DNA from: Lineus longissimus
Lineage: Eukaryota > Nemertea > Pilidiophora > Heteronemertea > Lineidae
Assembly: GCF_910592395.1 (NCBI RefSeq)
Contig: NC_088315.1
Location: forward strand, 6,016,501 to 6,080,500
Length of the DNA: 64,000 nt
Direction: 5' to 3'
The translations under genes and the position numbers were made by a program. Shown here piece after piece: positions 37,801 to 51,700 of the stretch (the first letter of the stretch is position 1; each line of letters starts with the position of its first letter). The notes under the pieces are model-generated. The model had not been told where the DNA came from, searched no databases, and saw only the letters and a program-made list of their open reading frames with translations.

Positions 37801-40800
37801 TATTCTACATAACCACCTCGGAGCTCTCCATGGAGAGGTACAGGTTTTCGTTAGACAAGCTGCTTTTGTTAGAACAAGGTGTAGGTATACATACACCTTC
37901 GTCTTCTTTGATCCCAGGCCGCCGACACCCGCGTGCTAGATCATCTTCCGTGCGCCAGGTTCAGCAGACGTTCCTCGTGATTAACTCTGAACAAGGGATT
38001 TTCTTCGTGCTTAACTGGTTTCTTCATTAATAAAAGTTTGTCGAAACAACCTTTAAACACGAGGCAAACTTTCATTAACGATATTCTTGAAGCTCAAGCA
38101 TTCATCACCAAAGAAGAATCTGAACATGAACTGCGCATTTCTAAATTAGATTTAATCAGTTCAGATATATCAATATTCTGATGACAACCAACGTACAACA
38201 GCTGTATAGGTTGTAGGCTGTAAGAGGGTTGATGATGCCACTGAGAATAATGAATGGTTACCGCAGGAAATCAAACTGTAGTATACGTAAAGAAGAGGGC
38301 GACATTATCCCCACTCGTCGAGTTCCATTCCTCGACTTCATGACTATACAATGCGATATTCCTTGAAACGTTTTTTTGTAAGTGATACAATCTTTTTATA
38401 ACATGCCTCCATAAGTTATCCTTCTTTACTTGACCCGGGGCCAATATTTTCTTCTTTCTTTTTATTCTTTTTCTTCTTCGTCTCCTCCGCCTTCTCCGCG
38501 ATCTGCCGTCGTCCTCAAGTTCGCGGTAAAACGTTATACATATTTTAGTATAGGACTGGAAGAGAGAACTTAACTGAAATAACCAATATGACGAACTAAT
38601 GACTTATCAGTGAATCGCTTTATCATCACTAGCTCAAAAAAATTACTTGGAAAAGTACACCTGACTCCAAACTGGTTATCAGAGATGAAAAAAGCTCTGC
38701 GGTTAAAAAACTGTTTGCCTTGGCAGAAAGATTGCGCTTACGAACAAGCCAAACAGCGCAGCTCTGTTGTGTATTTTCTCGATAACATATTTCTGTAGAC
38801 ATTATCAGACTAAACGCACGGTTTCACCAGTATTAACAACAAATATCAACAAAATATCGGCCGATGTTTGATCAGTCAAAGCAACACATTGCGTGAAATT
38901 GGTTGAACGTCTTGTAAGCTGCTTTCGTGCGTTTTGTCTTTAGACTTTTTTCTCTTCTTCAAAGACAATGAAAAACGGTATATTGTTGTCTTCATCATTA
39001 TTTCCATCCATAAGCGCCTTTATCAACTAAATCTTAACGAAATACCATATTTACATGACAATTTGAGCTAGAGGTTCGATGATTTCCGTGTGGTAGGTTC
39101 TTCTTGAAATTTAACATGATTTAACTCTACTTGATCTTGTATTCTGAACGACCTCAAATCGTTTAATTTCTCTTCGATTCATGCGTTGTGTCAACCTATC
39201 TTTTCGCCACCCGACATTTCCGGCGTCCTCGAGATTTTGAAAAAGGGCATTCTTCTCGGCTTTTAACCACTTTCCCTTTGCCAGCTACTCTTGAATTCGT
39301 AAATAATATGGGTAGCAACATCTGTAAGGGAACATAAGTGACTTCAGGTACAAAATTTTACTCAACACCTTTGAGTGTTCTCTTGACACTTATTGAATTG
39401 CCGTCAGTTCTGTGAACCACTTCATCGCAACTTGACCTAAAACGAATTTGGAAGTCAAGTTTGCTGATGTAGGATGTTGGAGAAAATATATCGGAATAGA
39501 ATTATTGCCTTGAAAGTTACTTTAGTCAGAAGGTTTTGTATAAACTGGAAAGTAACTTAGCAGTACACCAACTGTGACTATGTGTTTGATTTCGAAATGA
39601 ACGCCTGAGACACTCTTTTGCCCTGTTCCCATGCATGTTAACTTACACACCTATAGACGCCGGTCACCGCCAGGCCATCCCGAGGGACTTTTGGTCCATT
39701 AGGTGACACGAGGATTAACGCCTTAGGTGTCCCTCTTTACGACAAAATAGGTTTAAAGTCTTGTCGTGGGAAGATAAGACGCTTTTAAAATGACTAAGAA
39801 GAGGGTTTCGTGTCTGAATAGAGGTCTGTTAAACAAAAAGAAAGAATATTTAGCTTTGGACACTTTGGACACTTGACTGCTTAATTGGGCTTAGAAGCAT
39901 TACAAGAAGATCCTGGAGAGAAACATTTTCCATCTCAACTTGGCTCGTTATTTTAGTGTATTTAGTGTATTTATACTGCAACTTACATTGCCAAGAAGTG
40001 TTTACAATGTCTTAAAAGTAAGCAAAGTTGTCACCTCGTCAAGTATACAAATTCCTTAACACATCGGTGCGATCAATGCAAATTGTATACCCTTATTTAA
40101 AAGAAGATAACTTGACACAACATGGCGGATTGGTCATTAAACTACATTGTCCTTTGACACCTTAATCTGACCCCTCTCTGTGAATCTGACACCAGAGTAT
40201 GGCCAATTGCTCTCTTAAGTGGGCTGTTGTTTTTATGTTAGCGCTGCCAACTATAGAATAGCATCCCTTATCGCCAATCCGCTCTCTTAAGAGCTGTTTT
40301 TGCGGCGACTACTGCCCAAGTTATTTCTAAAAAGTCGAGGAACTGTTGTTTCCTGTGAACATCACCATCTTTTCAACTTTATGACATGCTGATAATGCAT
40401 ACCAAGAGTATTCTGCCAAAATTGACTCTGCTACCGCCTTATCGCCAAGTTCCTGTTCTTGTTGCAAACCAATTGCGGTTTTTTTATCGATAACACGACC
40501 ACTCTTCCACATCAGTATGTTGGGACCACAAACTATACAACGTTATTTGACAAATACAACTGTGGTTCGAGATTTCATCGTGTAAATATTGAAAACAATG
40601 ATCCCCAAATGTTTGTATACTCTAAGCGACAAACGCAGATGCTTCTTTAAGATACATAACTCGACAATACGCCGGTGACGCTATCTTTGCTCGCCCTAGG
40701 ACGTGTCGGACGGCCGGGCATTCCCTCAAACATCCTGACAAAAAAGGAATTGAATTCTAGTGTGATTCCACAGGGATGGTCTGGCCATATTGTTCATCAG

Positions 40801-43800
40801 CCGAAGTGATGTCATGACATCACCAGACTGTACCGAATGCATCGTGCTGATTACAGAGCTGTAGCCATCGGGGGTGAGAGAGTATCAACATGGGGAATCG
40901 GGGCACAATGGGCTGTCACATCAACGACCCTCCCGAATTCTCCTGGCGCTAAATTTAACATTTTGAGCGCGTGTTCCCTCTGATAGTCTTCAGGGGCATT
41001 GCGTACTATCCAATTATGTCTGACAGGTCTTGGTCGTATCGCCATGGTGGCCAACAATGATGTCAACAATACTATCGTCTGCCTCCATATCGTGCCTCGT
41101 TTTGACGAGATCTCTCACCTTTCCCACAATGCATTATTTTTAGCACATTCTCACTCTCACAGCGGAAGTCGACCAGATTTTTTCTTGAGATTTGCACTTT
41201 ATTGTAACACGGTTACAAATGAAATCCCATTTATATTTTGAATAAAACGTGATTATATCGAAATAGTCAACAATGGTCTATTTTTGTCACTTTTAAGTAA
41301 TGTTACCAACTACAATCTGCGCTGCGGAGGTCCTTGCCCACACATTGGAGTATGCACCAACAGCATAAGCGACTATTAGGTTCAGCAATAAAATGATAGA
41401 ACAAATCGAATGGAAATATATAGTTTAAATATCACTGGCATCATACCACCACACACTGCCTATAAACCATTAGTGGTAAAGGCGTATTAACAGTTTTGCC
41501 GTCTTTCAATTATACAAGGCTGTATTCCTGCGGAGGCTTTGATTCTTGGTTCGTTCTTTCTAAAGGTCCACCATCTACCATTTACACTTAATTCAAATAA
41601 AAAGAAGATTGGAAAGTGCACTTAAGCACCAATGACAGGTTTTTTTTCAAGACTGTGTGGTTGTCATCACAAACGAGCCCGAAGGTTACTGGGTTCGTGA
41701 TGTCCCAAAAACCTGATGACAAGGCAAGGCCTCGCTGCGACGAGGAGACATTTGCGCAGGCCTTTCCTTTGATCCCGCCGAACATACTGACTGAACTTTA
41801 AAAATTACAAGATATTACCTGCGTTGACCATTACTAATTAATTGGTAAAACCATTCATGTTGCATGTATCAGTCATGATATTCATTGAAAGGCAAACTTG
41901 CCCCCAGGTCAGACGTTCAGAAGGGTCGTGCGAGTCGCTCTCGTCACAAAATCTTCCCTTAATGACAAATTTCCCAACAATTCATAGGAAAGCTCACAAT
42001 CTCTTGCCCACATTGTGTGCTTGACTTTAATTAAACTGCTCTCTCACGATCTCATGAGACCCTTCGTAATCCTGTCATTGCCTATTACCCCTGGTGCCCT
42101 GTCGACCCACGCAAGGGTCAAGAGTGCGTCACCCCCTTGCCATGCGGGAATTAATCCACTGACATACCGATACTGCACATATGACACGTCAATGAAAGTG
42201 AATTATCACGAAGTGAGTGGCGATGTCAACGCTAATCAATAAGAAAGCTTTAACCCTTTTGTCTGGCGAAGATTTCCTGACAGTGGAACCTTGTCAAGTA
42301 TAAACCATCACAGTGTGGTAACCATCTAGCAATGCTAGAATGGTTTTCCAACATAATTTTGGTATTTCTTAACTTTGGGAGCGGCAGTTTCTGTCTTCTG
42401 CACTTGATCAACATCAGTTTTTAAAGAGCTAACAGTTTCATTCCTTACAATTTATATTTTAACCGATGTTCATTGAACTTCTTTCCTTCCTTTTCCAGAT
42501 AATAAAGACTGTCCTCCGTGTAAAGAACCTGATACCGTCGAAGGAATTGTGGATAATTTTTGCAGAGCTCAATTCGGTAAGGATTGCTTTCCGGTTTGCT
42601 TTCTCGTTAACAACCTACTGTGGTCGCTTGACGTAGCTACTCGAATTGGTAACTATGGTATTTTTGCTTAAACCCGGCCTGACAGCCACTAGAATTGTCG
42701 ACAGGCAGTCGACCAATTCCGAGAACTTCCAGCAAAAAACACAGCTGCAGTTGTTTTGGAAAACACTATGGGTTCGAGACGATGAGCTGTCTGCGTTCAA
42801 CGTACGCCATAGTCGCAACCTGAGGGATGCTTTTAAATGAGTTTAAACCCATCTCCAATGAAACTCGACTGATGCCCAAAGCGGTTTGTAGTTGAATTCA
42901 GATGAGCGGCACATTCATTGACTCCATTCTTCATTTGCCTTAGTTTTGGCTTTAGCTACAAAATCGCAATATTTTGGTTCCGTGGTTACAGACGGAACGC
43001 TGCCTGTCGTTACATTGGTAACGATACAGTGTTTACCTGTTTATTTTAAGCTTAAATATGATTTACTACTTGTTATTGGGGGAATACTCCAACAATGTGT
43101 TAGCAAACTCCTTAAATCATCCTATGTTGAGTTGCCGGAATGCAGCACTAAACTATCTTCCGCTGCATGCGCATAGCGTAGGGCGCCGTGTATATGAAGA
43201 CATTTTCAAAAGTGTATTGCTCTGAGTAAGCATTACAAACCCTCTGCTGCAAAACAACCGATCCCATGAACCTTTTAGGAATGCTACGCGTTGATACAGA
43301 GACACATTTCAAGCCATGCCCCTATTACAATGTACATGTATATCAAGATCTTGCCGCAGGGAACTACTTTGGCGTGCACGTATATGAAAACGTTTGGTGA
43401 TTCAACATGTCACATCAACAATGCTTGAAGGGTTACTTGACTTTACCGTTCATCTCCACAGTTCTCCTAACATTCTCTTGACGGATACGGCCACTTTGAT
43501 TAAATGCAGACGCGTTCAACTCAAAGCATCGACCCCAAGGGATTGCTGAAGTTAAGGCGATTCCTCGGATGAGACAATTAAAAGTTATAAAGTGATCGAT
43601 CAGATGTCATTTTACATCTTCAAAACTTTACATTCCGTATTCAATTTTCTTGCTGTCACAAAGTTACATCCCTGTCTGTCGGCTTATATCGCTGACCACC
43701 CAGCCATCGCAATCAAAACGAAACATATCAAGCTAGAATTAATTTAACATTTCCTTTATGAATTGGCAATCCACGTTAACAATGCTTGGCTAATATTGGC

Positions 43801-45773
43801 CTTTTCTGTTGGAGTCCCAGAGCGCAAGGTTCAAGAACTTGCCGCAGTGATTCCTAACCAAGCATAGTCAAAATATAACGGATGTGTCAACCCAAGAGGC
43901 CAATCTATTTCCCCTTTTCCTTTGATGTTGCCGCTAACATCATTACTTTTCTGTCTTGTAATGCCGTGTGCATTGCCCGGAAAACAAGCGTCTGGATGGA
44001 TAATGAAGGCTGAGTTCTGGTTAATGGTTAAGGGATACAAGCGGGGGATGTCCGGGTTTCAGAAGCGATCTAGCATTTAAACCCGTTCAAGATGCGTGTG
44101 GTGTTTACAAGGTTGGCTCTGGGTCGCTGATCTCTAGTAACCAAAATGAAATTGGATGAACGTAGCGTCTGCAGCGTTCCCTTTGAAGCCAGGAAGCGCC
44201 GTGAAAGTGATAACTTTAAGTTAATATGAATCTGTTAGGTGGTTTGTTAGTGAGATTGTACTGTCAGTGGTATACCTGCGACGTACGGTTCATAGCAAGG
44301 TGGTTCTTGGAACTGAGGATGCGTATTTTTTTAATTTGCGGCCGTTAGATATTGGATGGTTTTGGTTTGTGTAATAAGCTAACATGGAGTGAAACTTACA
44401 AATGACTAAAAAAAATAACAATCCTAATCGCCATATATACAAAAGCTGCATTACTTTATCATTCGACCAAAATTGTCACTTTCCCAATCCATGCACCGTC
44501 ACGAAAAAGAAATTGGAACTCACGTCCAATATTCTTACTTTATCTTCTCAGTCATTTGTGCGCGTAGCTTTGGTAAGAGATATCCTACCATGTCGTTCAT
44601 GAAATACTTCGCAGATTCCATGAGCTAACATCGATTTCCTCCCAAGGAAACTATAGCATAACCTCTGAGTTAATGATTATTTCTCCGATGACTTTGGTCA
44701 CTAAAGACACAACAGTCACAATCATATAGTGTAGCGTGTCTCTCCGGGAAATGTCACATTGAGCTGAAGAAACCACGCTATCGATCTCGGTGTAGGTTAT
44801 TGGCAGGTAAGGATCACCGCCTGAATGGTCCTGACAGCCAAGGCATTTGAAAACTCGTCAAACATGTTCTCACTCGCACAAGATATCGACATTTCCCCAT
44901 CGACAATGATCAGATTCACGCCATCATAGTCATGGCGACAGATTCTATGACTGATAATGGTGGCCATAATATAATGGGAAGTGGTGTTTTTCTGTCCCGC
45001 CGGATGGACGTCTTCTCCTCTTCAAAGCCTTTCCAACTCAAAGCCATTCCACACAATCAGAGAACGTTTTTTATCATTGCGAAGAGCCTCGACGGCCACA
45101 AAAGTGGTGCTCTTTCCCGTTTGGTTTGCCGAGACGCTGTTTGACAGCCTTCTAAAAGATTTTGACAGACTCTAATATCACCTTATACAAATCTCTAATG
45201 CTGCTAATCATTTTAGGCTTTCAGGAAGTAGATTTTGAACATAAGAAGTCGTTTACAATAAGGTCAATCCATTTGCAACATGCTTAACGTGCGGTGGTCT
45301 CTTTTTCAGTCATGAAGGTCAAAGGAAAGAAGGTCCAGACCGGCGCTAGTGGTCTCGAGCTCACCGCCGCAAAGAAGATGAAAATGTTTAAGAAGGAGAA
45401 GCTAAAAAAGCGGTTCCTCCAGAAACCCTTATCGATTGGCAATGGCGCGGACTGCACATGTCAGAGGTTGAACATCACGGAGGAGAGGAATTACTTGGTC
45501 ATGGGAAATATTGTTAATAAGAAGCCGGTGGTCAGTGCCATCTTTAAATGGAGCGGCAAGAAAAAGAGCACAACGCGACAAGGATTGAAAGCCTCCAAGA
45601 AAAAGGACGTTTGCAAGGGTGGCGTGAGTGCGCTGGAGAACGTTGACAGTATGAAAACTAAGCGTGATAAGAAGAAAGGGAAGAAGAAGGGTAGGGGAAA
45701 GGGAAAGAGGAGGGACAGGGAACCAAAAAAGACCAGGAGGCCGAGGTATAAAGAAATGTTTTTCCGTAAGTGA
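34900..45773 (+). CDS. Secreted frizzled-related protein, sFRP1/2/5 type
   Basis: sFRPs are extracellular proteins that bind Wnt through a frizzled-type cysteine-rich domain and modulate signalling. Three coding exons, 34900-35464, 42499-42576 and 45310-45773, join in phase 1 and give 368 residues. This three-exon plan, with a tiny middle exon, matches sFRP1/2/5. A signal peptide (residues 1-20) and a Ser/Asp-rich spacer are followed by the CRD with all ten cysteines from C69 to C178 (HRDTQLFLCSLFAPVCLDR, WPCRSLCEAV, GFPWPDMLRCDKFP). The netrin-like domain starts with CPPC in exon 2 and continues in exon 3 (NGADCTCQ, NYLVMG, AIFKW), six cysteines in total. The last 40 or so residues are extremely Lys/Arg-rich, more so than in the vertebrate proteins. 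Intron 1 is 7 kb. Confidence 0.94.
35465..42498 (+). other. Large first intron of the sFRP gene
   Basis: It starts at GTAAGG and ends at a strong acceptor (CTTTCCTTCCTTTTCCAG). No internal coding exon is supported. It contains TTC-type pyrimidine tracts at 36266-36292 and 38447-38494 and an ATGATG stretch near 36638. Developmental enhancers are often found in such introns, but I see no diagnostic motif. Confidence 0.6.
38447..38494 (+). repeat. Pyrimidine-rich tract in sFRP intron 1
   Basis: About 48 nt of nearly pure C/T built from TTC, TTTC and CTCC units. A similar shorter tract lies at 36266-36292. Simple-sequence DNA, no coding role seen. Confidence 0.7.
42577..45309 (+). other. Second intron of the sFRP gene
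   Basis: It runs from GTAAGG to the acceptor TCTCTTTTTCAG. Open frames inside are under 80 codons and unrecognised. I see no gene or strong repeat. Confidence 0.6.
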
Positions 45774-48700
45774 AGTGGTCGCGTACTGGTAAAAGACGTT
45801 GCTGAGGAACAAGGGTAATTACAGTGACCGTTTGAGCTTGATCTTCTTGAAGAAGCTTTATGCGGAAACCATACAGTGTATATATATGGATCCTTTGAGG
45901 GTATTTATGTCATGGGGAGGACCTAATGATTCGTAGATATGTGATAGGTCATAACTGTTTCACAGAGTGTATATAGTGCAATGCAAGAAAGGAAGGCTTA
46001 TATAGACAGGACTATTGAAAAGGAATATAATCTACGTCGCTTTTTTGAAGTTTTGGGTTGAAATCCATGACGGAGAGATGGCCAGTACATTTCTGTAGGA
46101 CACATTCTAGGCAACACAAAAGGATCTAACGTACGATTTATTAATATTTCGTGTGTTATTTTGATGCGCAAAGAGAAGGGTTATCTGAAAGAATATAAAG
46201 GGTTTAGCTTTCTTAAGATAACTCGACCTGTCTTCTGTCTCCGACATCGGGGGAGGCGGTTGTAGTGTGGTGTGTATTCAGCTTAAAGGCCTTCGCAAAC
46301 TGACTGGCTGACATGTCACATTAGTGTGCGGGGCGATCGGAGCCTGGATTCAGCTCAAAAAGTCGAAGGCCTTTAGACGTGGTGTCTTATAATCACAGTG
46401 TCGGAGATGAATTAGCTGTTAGATAGCGCGATATTTTTTCTTGACTGTGCTGTTCAGACAATCAATACTCTTTTTTATGTTTAAGTCGTAGATTTGTAAA
46501 TAGTTTCTTGTTTATGTATAGAAGATATTTTGATGTAGAGTAAAGTCTAGGACGGGTTTTGTGAAATATACTATGTCTTGTATGTAAAAAGAAAATGGCT
46601 AGGGCATTACACGCTGCGCAGTTTAGTCTTAGGCCTAATAGATGTTATATAAATTGCAAAATTATCAATCAGTTACTTACTAAATTAATTTCATGTCTTC
46701 ACAAAATGATCAAATAATCAGTGAGATCGATTGTCTCCGGAAGTGATCGACGAATGGATATTGATAACATGTAAGTTTGGTGTGTGTCATTTTCATGGAA
46801 ACAACCCGCAACAATGTTAACAAACGGCGTAACTACGGAAGCCCAAGACGCTCTCCAAATTCGAAATTCGAATTTCGAATTTGGATGAGCCTTTTGGGCT
46901 TTCGTACGTAACCCTTAAAACTGTACGTCATTTGACTATTCACGCTAGCAGTGCATGAAATGAAGTGATTATCGCTGCGCGAGGCATGGTTCAGAGCTGC
47001 TTTATAGTGATACCATGATACCAATATCAAGCGTAATCCCCTCATCCCTGATTTTTAGATCACGAAGACCTAATTTCTAGACGTAATAATGTGTATAAAG
47101 TGTAGGTAGTTTAACTCCTTGTATGTAAATGATTCACCAGGCTTAGCGTATGTGTTCTACACAGCATTCCCTATAAATTTATAATTAAATCCAGTCAGCC
47201 GAATTGCAGTGTTATTTGATTATTTCCTATTAATCAGTCGGTATCAATATTTACATCACCAGGATCGATTTAGTCTTTGCGTATTTCTGTTGCGGATGGA
47301 GTGGGTTAATCTTTGATAGTTTATTAGTTCTGTCGCCTCCAGACTCATCATATTCGTTATGGTAGTTGTGCCCATCACCAACTTGATTCCCAAATTGTTA
47401 CAAACTTAGGGAAGAAAATGGGCTTGGATCCGGCCATGTGGTAGAAAGTATGTTCAGGAAAATTAATTCGCATTTCTTTTATTATATCAGCTAGTGGTGT
47501 TTATGGTGAATATGTACCTATGGGCGGTTGATATTTTACAGAGGTTGTTGATTAAACTACTTGACTTAAATTACACGTTACATTGTGGATTCAATAAGGT
47601 TTTTCTCCATGTCTGGCATTGTAACGAGGTACTACAAACAACTTGTGTAAACCCTTGTCGAGTGTAGTCAGGAAAACTCTGACTTGCTCTTAAGTCGTCA
47701 AGTCCTGCAACGACAAAGTACCGGGACATCTTAAGAGCATATCCGCTTTCAATAAGTCGGCGCTTAAAAAATTTGTTGTCAGATTTTCTGTATGCCGCGC
47801 AGTCGTCGACCCATCAAGCAAAACGATGAGATGCATGACCAATTCGCGGAAACGACAGATACTAAAAGTATCAGAATGGTGTTTTGACGAACATTGAACT
47901 CCGCGAGAATTTCCACGTGAACAAAATATGAACCAGCCAGGTAAAATCTCGCGCCTCTCTGCGAAGTCTCGTGATATTTGGGAAGTCGATCGCCGACTCC
48001 GGTTAACGTAATACAATGCACGTAGCCACAATCCAACCTAACGTCAGGAATTGGCGGAGGCGCAATCACTTGGGACGAGGCTTAATATGAACTTCTAAGC
48101 AGAAAAGGTAACCGGAAGTAAGGTGTCAAAGTAATGGGAATGATCTTGTCACCCTTTTGAAAGCGACAGATGATGCCGTGACTCCCTCAAATGTACCCTC
48201 CTCTTATCGCTACACGATAATCAAATATCATTAACATGCAATCAAAAGAAATCACCCGAATCCTTTGTGGTCATGTTAACTTGGTCTAGACCACCAAGAA
48301 CTTCAGGATTTGATCATGATGCACATGAGGTGCTTCAAGGAATGTTGAATCTAACTCGAGGTTATAAGAAGCCCTCGCTGGAGCCGCTGTTTGGGTATCA
48401 AGTTTGCTGAAAGAAACTATCAAACAGAATGTCATCTCCATGAATCATAAAGTTTGCGAAATGCAGGGAAAGTGAGAAAGGTCATTCGACGCGGCGCGAT
48501 GGGAGGTCCCAAGGATTTATTGTCGATAACTGAACCATTCTGTATACATGCATAGTACATCACCGAAAAGAGACGACTGGTCGTGTTGAACAAACCAACT
48601 CCCAATTTACACCAAAAACACACTCCTACTACATTCATCCTCTTCCGCCTGCTCCCAGACTCACAGCTGTTTAATTCTTTTATTGAGCGGCATTTTCGAA

Positions 48701-51700
48701 TGATTTTGCTCTCTAAAAACGCATTTTCTAACGGGGAATCGACGGCAACGGACCGAGTAGTTCTGATTCTGGGGGCACGCGACTAAGATTAACCATCAAC
48801 AAAGGTACAGTAAGCAACTAATAACGACTAAGGGTCAGGTGGACCCTCATCATTAACCATCCGTCGACGTCTATTAGAGGAACGCGTGATGGATGAAGCT
48901 CCAACTCCAACTGATGTAAGCATCAATTACACCGCTCGGGCATAACCCTCTGTAAATGTCAGATGTCTATAAACTGGTACAATTTTCCCAGCAAGCGGTA
49001 AATGCATTTACCAGTGCGAGCTGCGCATAGAGCCTTCAATTCCTCTGATCTAGGTTGTTTTGGTCTTCTATAGGCTAAGGGTAGACAGGCTCGGGTAGAC
49101 AGCATTTCGCCCAAAACCTCGGCGAGACGCCGTAGTTTGACTCACATTTTAGCATCACCCATGCAGTGTTTGGTGAGCCAACCAATACCTCCAGTTTGGT
49201 ATCAGTTCGTCAAACCAAGAGTGTAAAAAGAAGCCGAGGTTGCGATCATTCAGCAGATTCTAGTGCGTAATACGCCGCTACCCATTAGCCAACAGCTCAG
49301 CACGAAGGAAGCAGAGCTAGCGCGGTAACATTTCTTGCGTGAAAGAAGTGAAAACAAACACTTTTTACCAGCTCCACAGAATGTCAGATCCACAGACGAA
49401 TTTCGAAGTGTTCCGTACACACGTACCAACAAGCCACCACGTATTGCAACCTGCGCGGTTCCGCCTTTTCTTGGATGATAAATCTAGATGATAAGTAAGT
49501 AAATGGATGGCGAAGAGATAATAAGTAAGACTTCACTTTTTTTCCAATAACTATCCGAGATAACAGGTTGTGTTAGGTACGCTGGTGTAGGAGGCTGGAA
49601 TGTACCCTACGTAACTAGCGCATTCGCCCAAGGTGCGAGTAGTGACGAAATACTGCTTAGTTCTTGGTGAGAGCAATGATTTTGCTTGAAAATGATTTCT
49701 CATCTCCTGTGGTGCCCTATTGCAATGCAATTATACCAGCACCAAAAGCAACCCACCTTGCATCGACCGATGACAAACCAATACACTATTTTCAATTTAT
49801 TGTAGTTTTCGCGACAAAAACGAATTTGGGTATTACGTTACAGAGGTGTAAGTCTATGTGGTCGTCACAGAATCAGTTCAGTCGGCGAAAAAGGACGGTT
49901 CAGTATTCTCATTCGTTGTCTCATTTCGCATTTCACATTTGTTTCGATATCTGCCAATCAGATGGCCAATTGAATTGGTTGAACGAACCATTTAATGACA
50001 TTACCCCTGACGATCCATCGGAAAAATATCGAAACCGCATAAAATAAGCTGATCTTACTAATGGGACCCCGGTAATCTTCTACAGAAGACAATTATACCT
50101 TCAGCATGGTTCAAATGGTTTCTCATTATCCTGAGCCAAATCTGATCTGATGATTACATCCGCAATGGAGACGCTGGAAGATCCGGGACCTCGGATGACA
50201 TCAGCAGCGAAAGAACCTCAGAACCCGATTGTGGTACGAGTATCAGAGGTTTTACCGCAGAAATGCAACATCGCCTAGAACGATACATGTAGGTGATCTC
50301 CACAAGGCGAGAAGTAGTACCTATAAAGTCAGTGTTGACGAAATTCCTCCTGGAAATGATGACGTCACATCTTCAACAACCAATCAATCGTTGGCAAAGC
50401 TGTATATTCTTGTCTTTTTCCCAAAGAAGCTGATTTCATGTTAAGAGTTGCTCTTCAATGGGCGACTTATATCATTTGTAGTACTTTCACGTAAAATTGT
50501 CAGACTCGGTCGATTTTCACCAAACATCTCCAAGCATCACCAAACTAAATGTTGACGATATCTGGAGCCATACATTTTTCATGTCCGTGATAACTCGGTG
50601 CACAAACAATGATTTTCTATACGTCGTGTTAGCGTAACTAAAACCCAATACCGGCATAATCAACATCAATATTCCTTCCTATGTCTTGACAATGCTTGAT
50701 TTGGATTCCCATTTCTAGTGAGGTAATAGAAAATATTCCCCCAGCACGCTACCGTGGTCCATCTGGTCTCGCGTGGAAGGTACCAATGTTGATTTAAGCG
50801 CGGATTGCAATTTTTCTCCGTTGATCATGATATGTGCTTGCAAAAGATAATTTTTTGTCTACCACAGCTATGCAGGCTGCACTCAACTCATTTGCTAACA
50901 AAATTGATAATCATTCTTTCTAAGCGCCAACCGGAAGTCAAGTTTAACCTCCGAATAGCGTCGTTGCGATTGGCTCCTGTTCGGCTGTACATTTTTAATA
51001 AATCTAAGACTAATTCTTAAAATATTTGGAAGTTGGAATCTTTAAAAAAGCCAGAAAACAACCATTCTGGTACTGTCTGGAAGGCTCTCGTACATTTCTG
51101 ACAACTTGTTGCACTTGTCAAATCCATTTCTCGGAAGATCAGGTGACAGTCATTTCCCAAGTTGTCATTGATTCCGGCTCGGGTCCTCTCAAGTGGACGC
51201 CATTCTGCGCTACGGTGGAAGATAATGTTTGGAGTACCAATAAATCGGATGAGCATGACTTTCCTAGTGGCGGGCAGACCTAATTAAGGATTCTGTCAGC
51301 GTCTGTCCGATTGTTGCTACTTTTTGAGACGGATTCAGACGATAGTTTTCGCGGAAATTGGCCGTCTCTAAGAAGTGGATAGTGGCTTCTCTGATAACCA
51401 TTGCCAACTCATGGATATTGTACCGAATTTTTCTCAAGATGACTTAGGTACTTTTTCTTGATAGAGGTGCAGTTGGATGGCCCATTTAACCCGACTTGAT
51501 CACTTCATACGACAACTTCTCGTGAATTGTTGCTCCAAGTAAAACGCGATCTTCCCATTCCATCAACGAAAAAGAGTTGTATGTGGGAACATGTGATTGA
51601 TTACAAGAGTGATGAACTTCGACAACGACGTGATGGAGAGCGAAGTACGTTCACGGAACTGCTGCAAACGACATCTTTGGAATACTACAGAAATTACCTT

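Noticed and set aside
45429-45812. 127-codon minus-strand frame opposite sFRP exon 3
   Set aside because: A shadow of the Lys-rich coding strand, which lacks stops when read in reverse.
51026-51283. 85-codon plus-strand frame with several cysteines
   Set aside because: No domain, no splice structure and no neighbouring exon; treated as chance.
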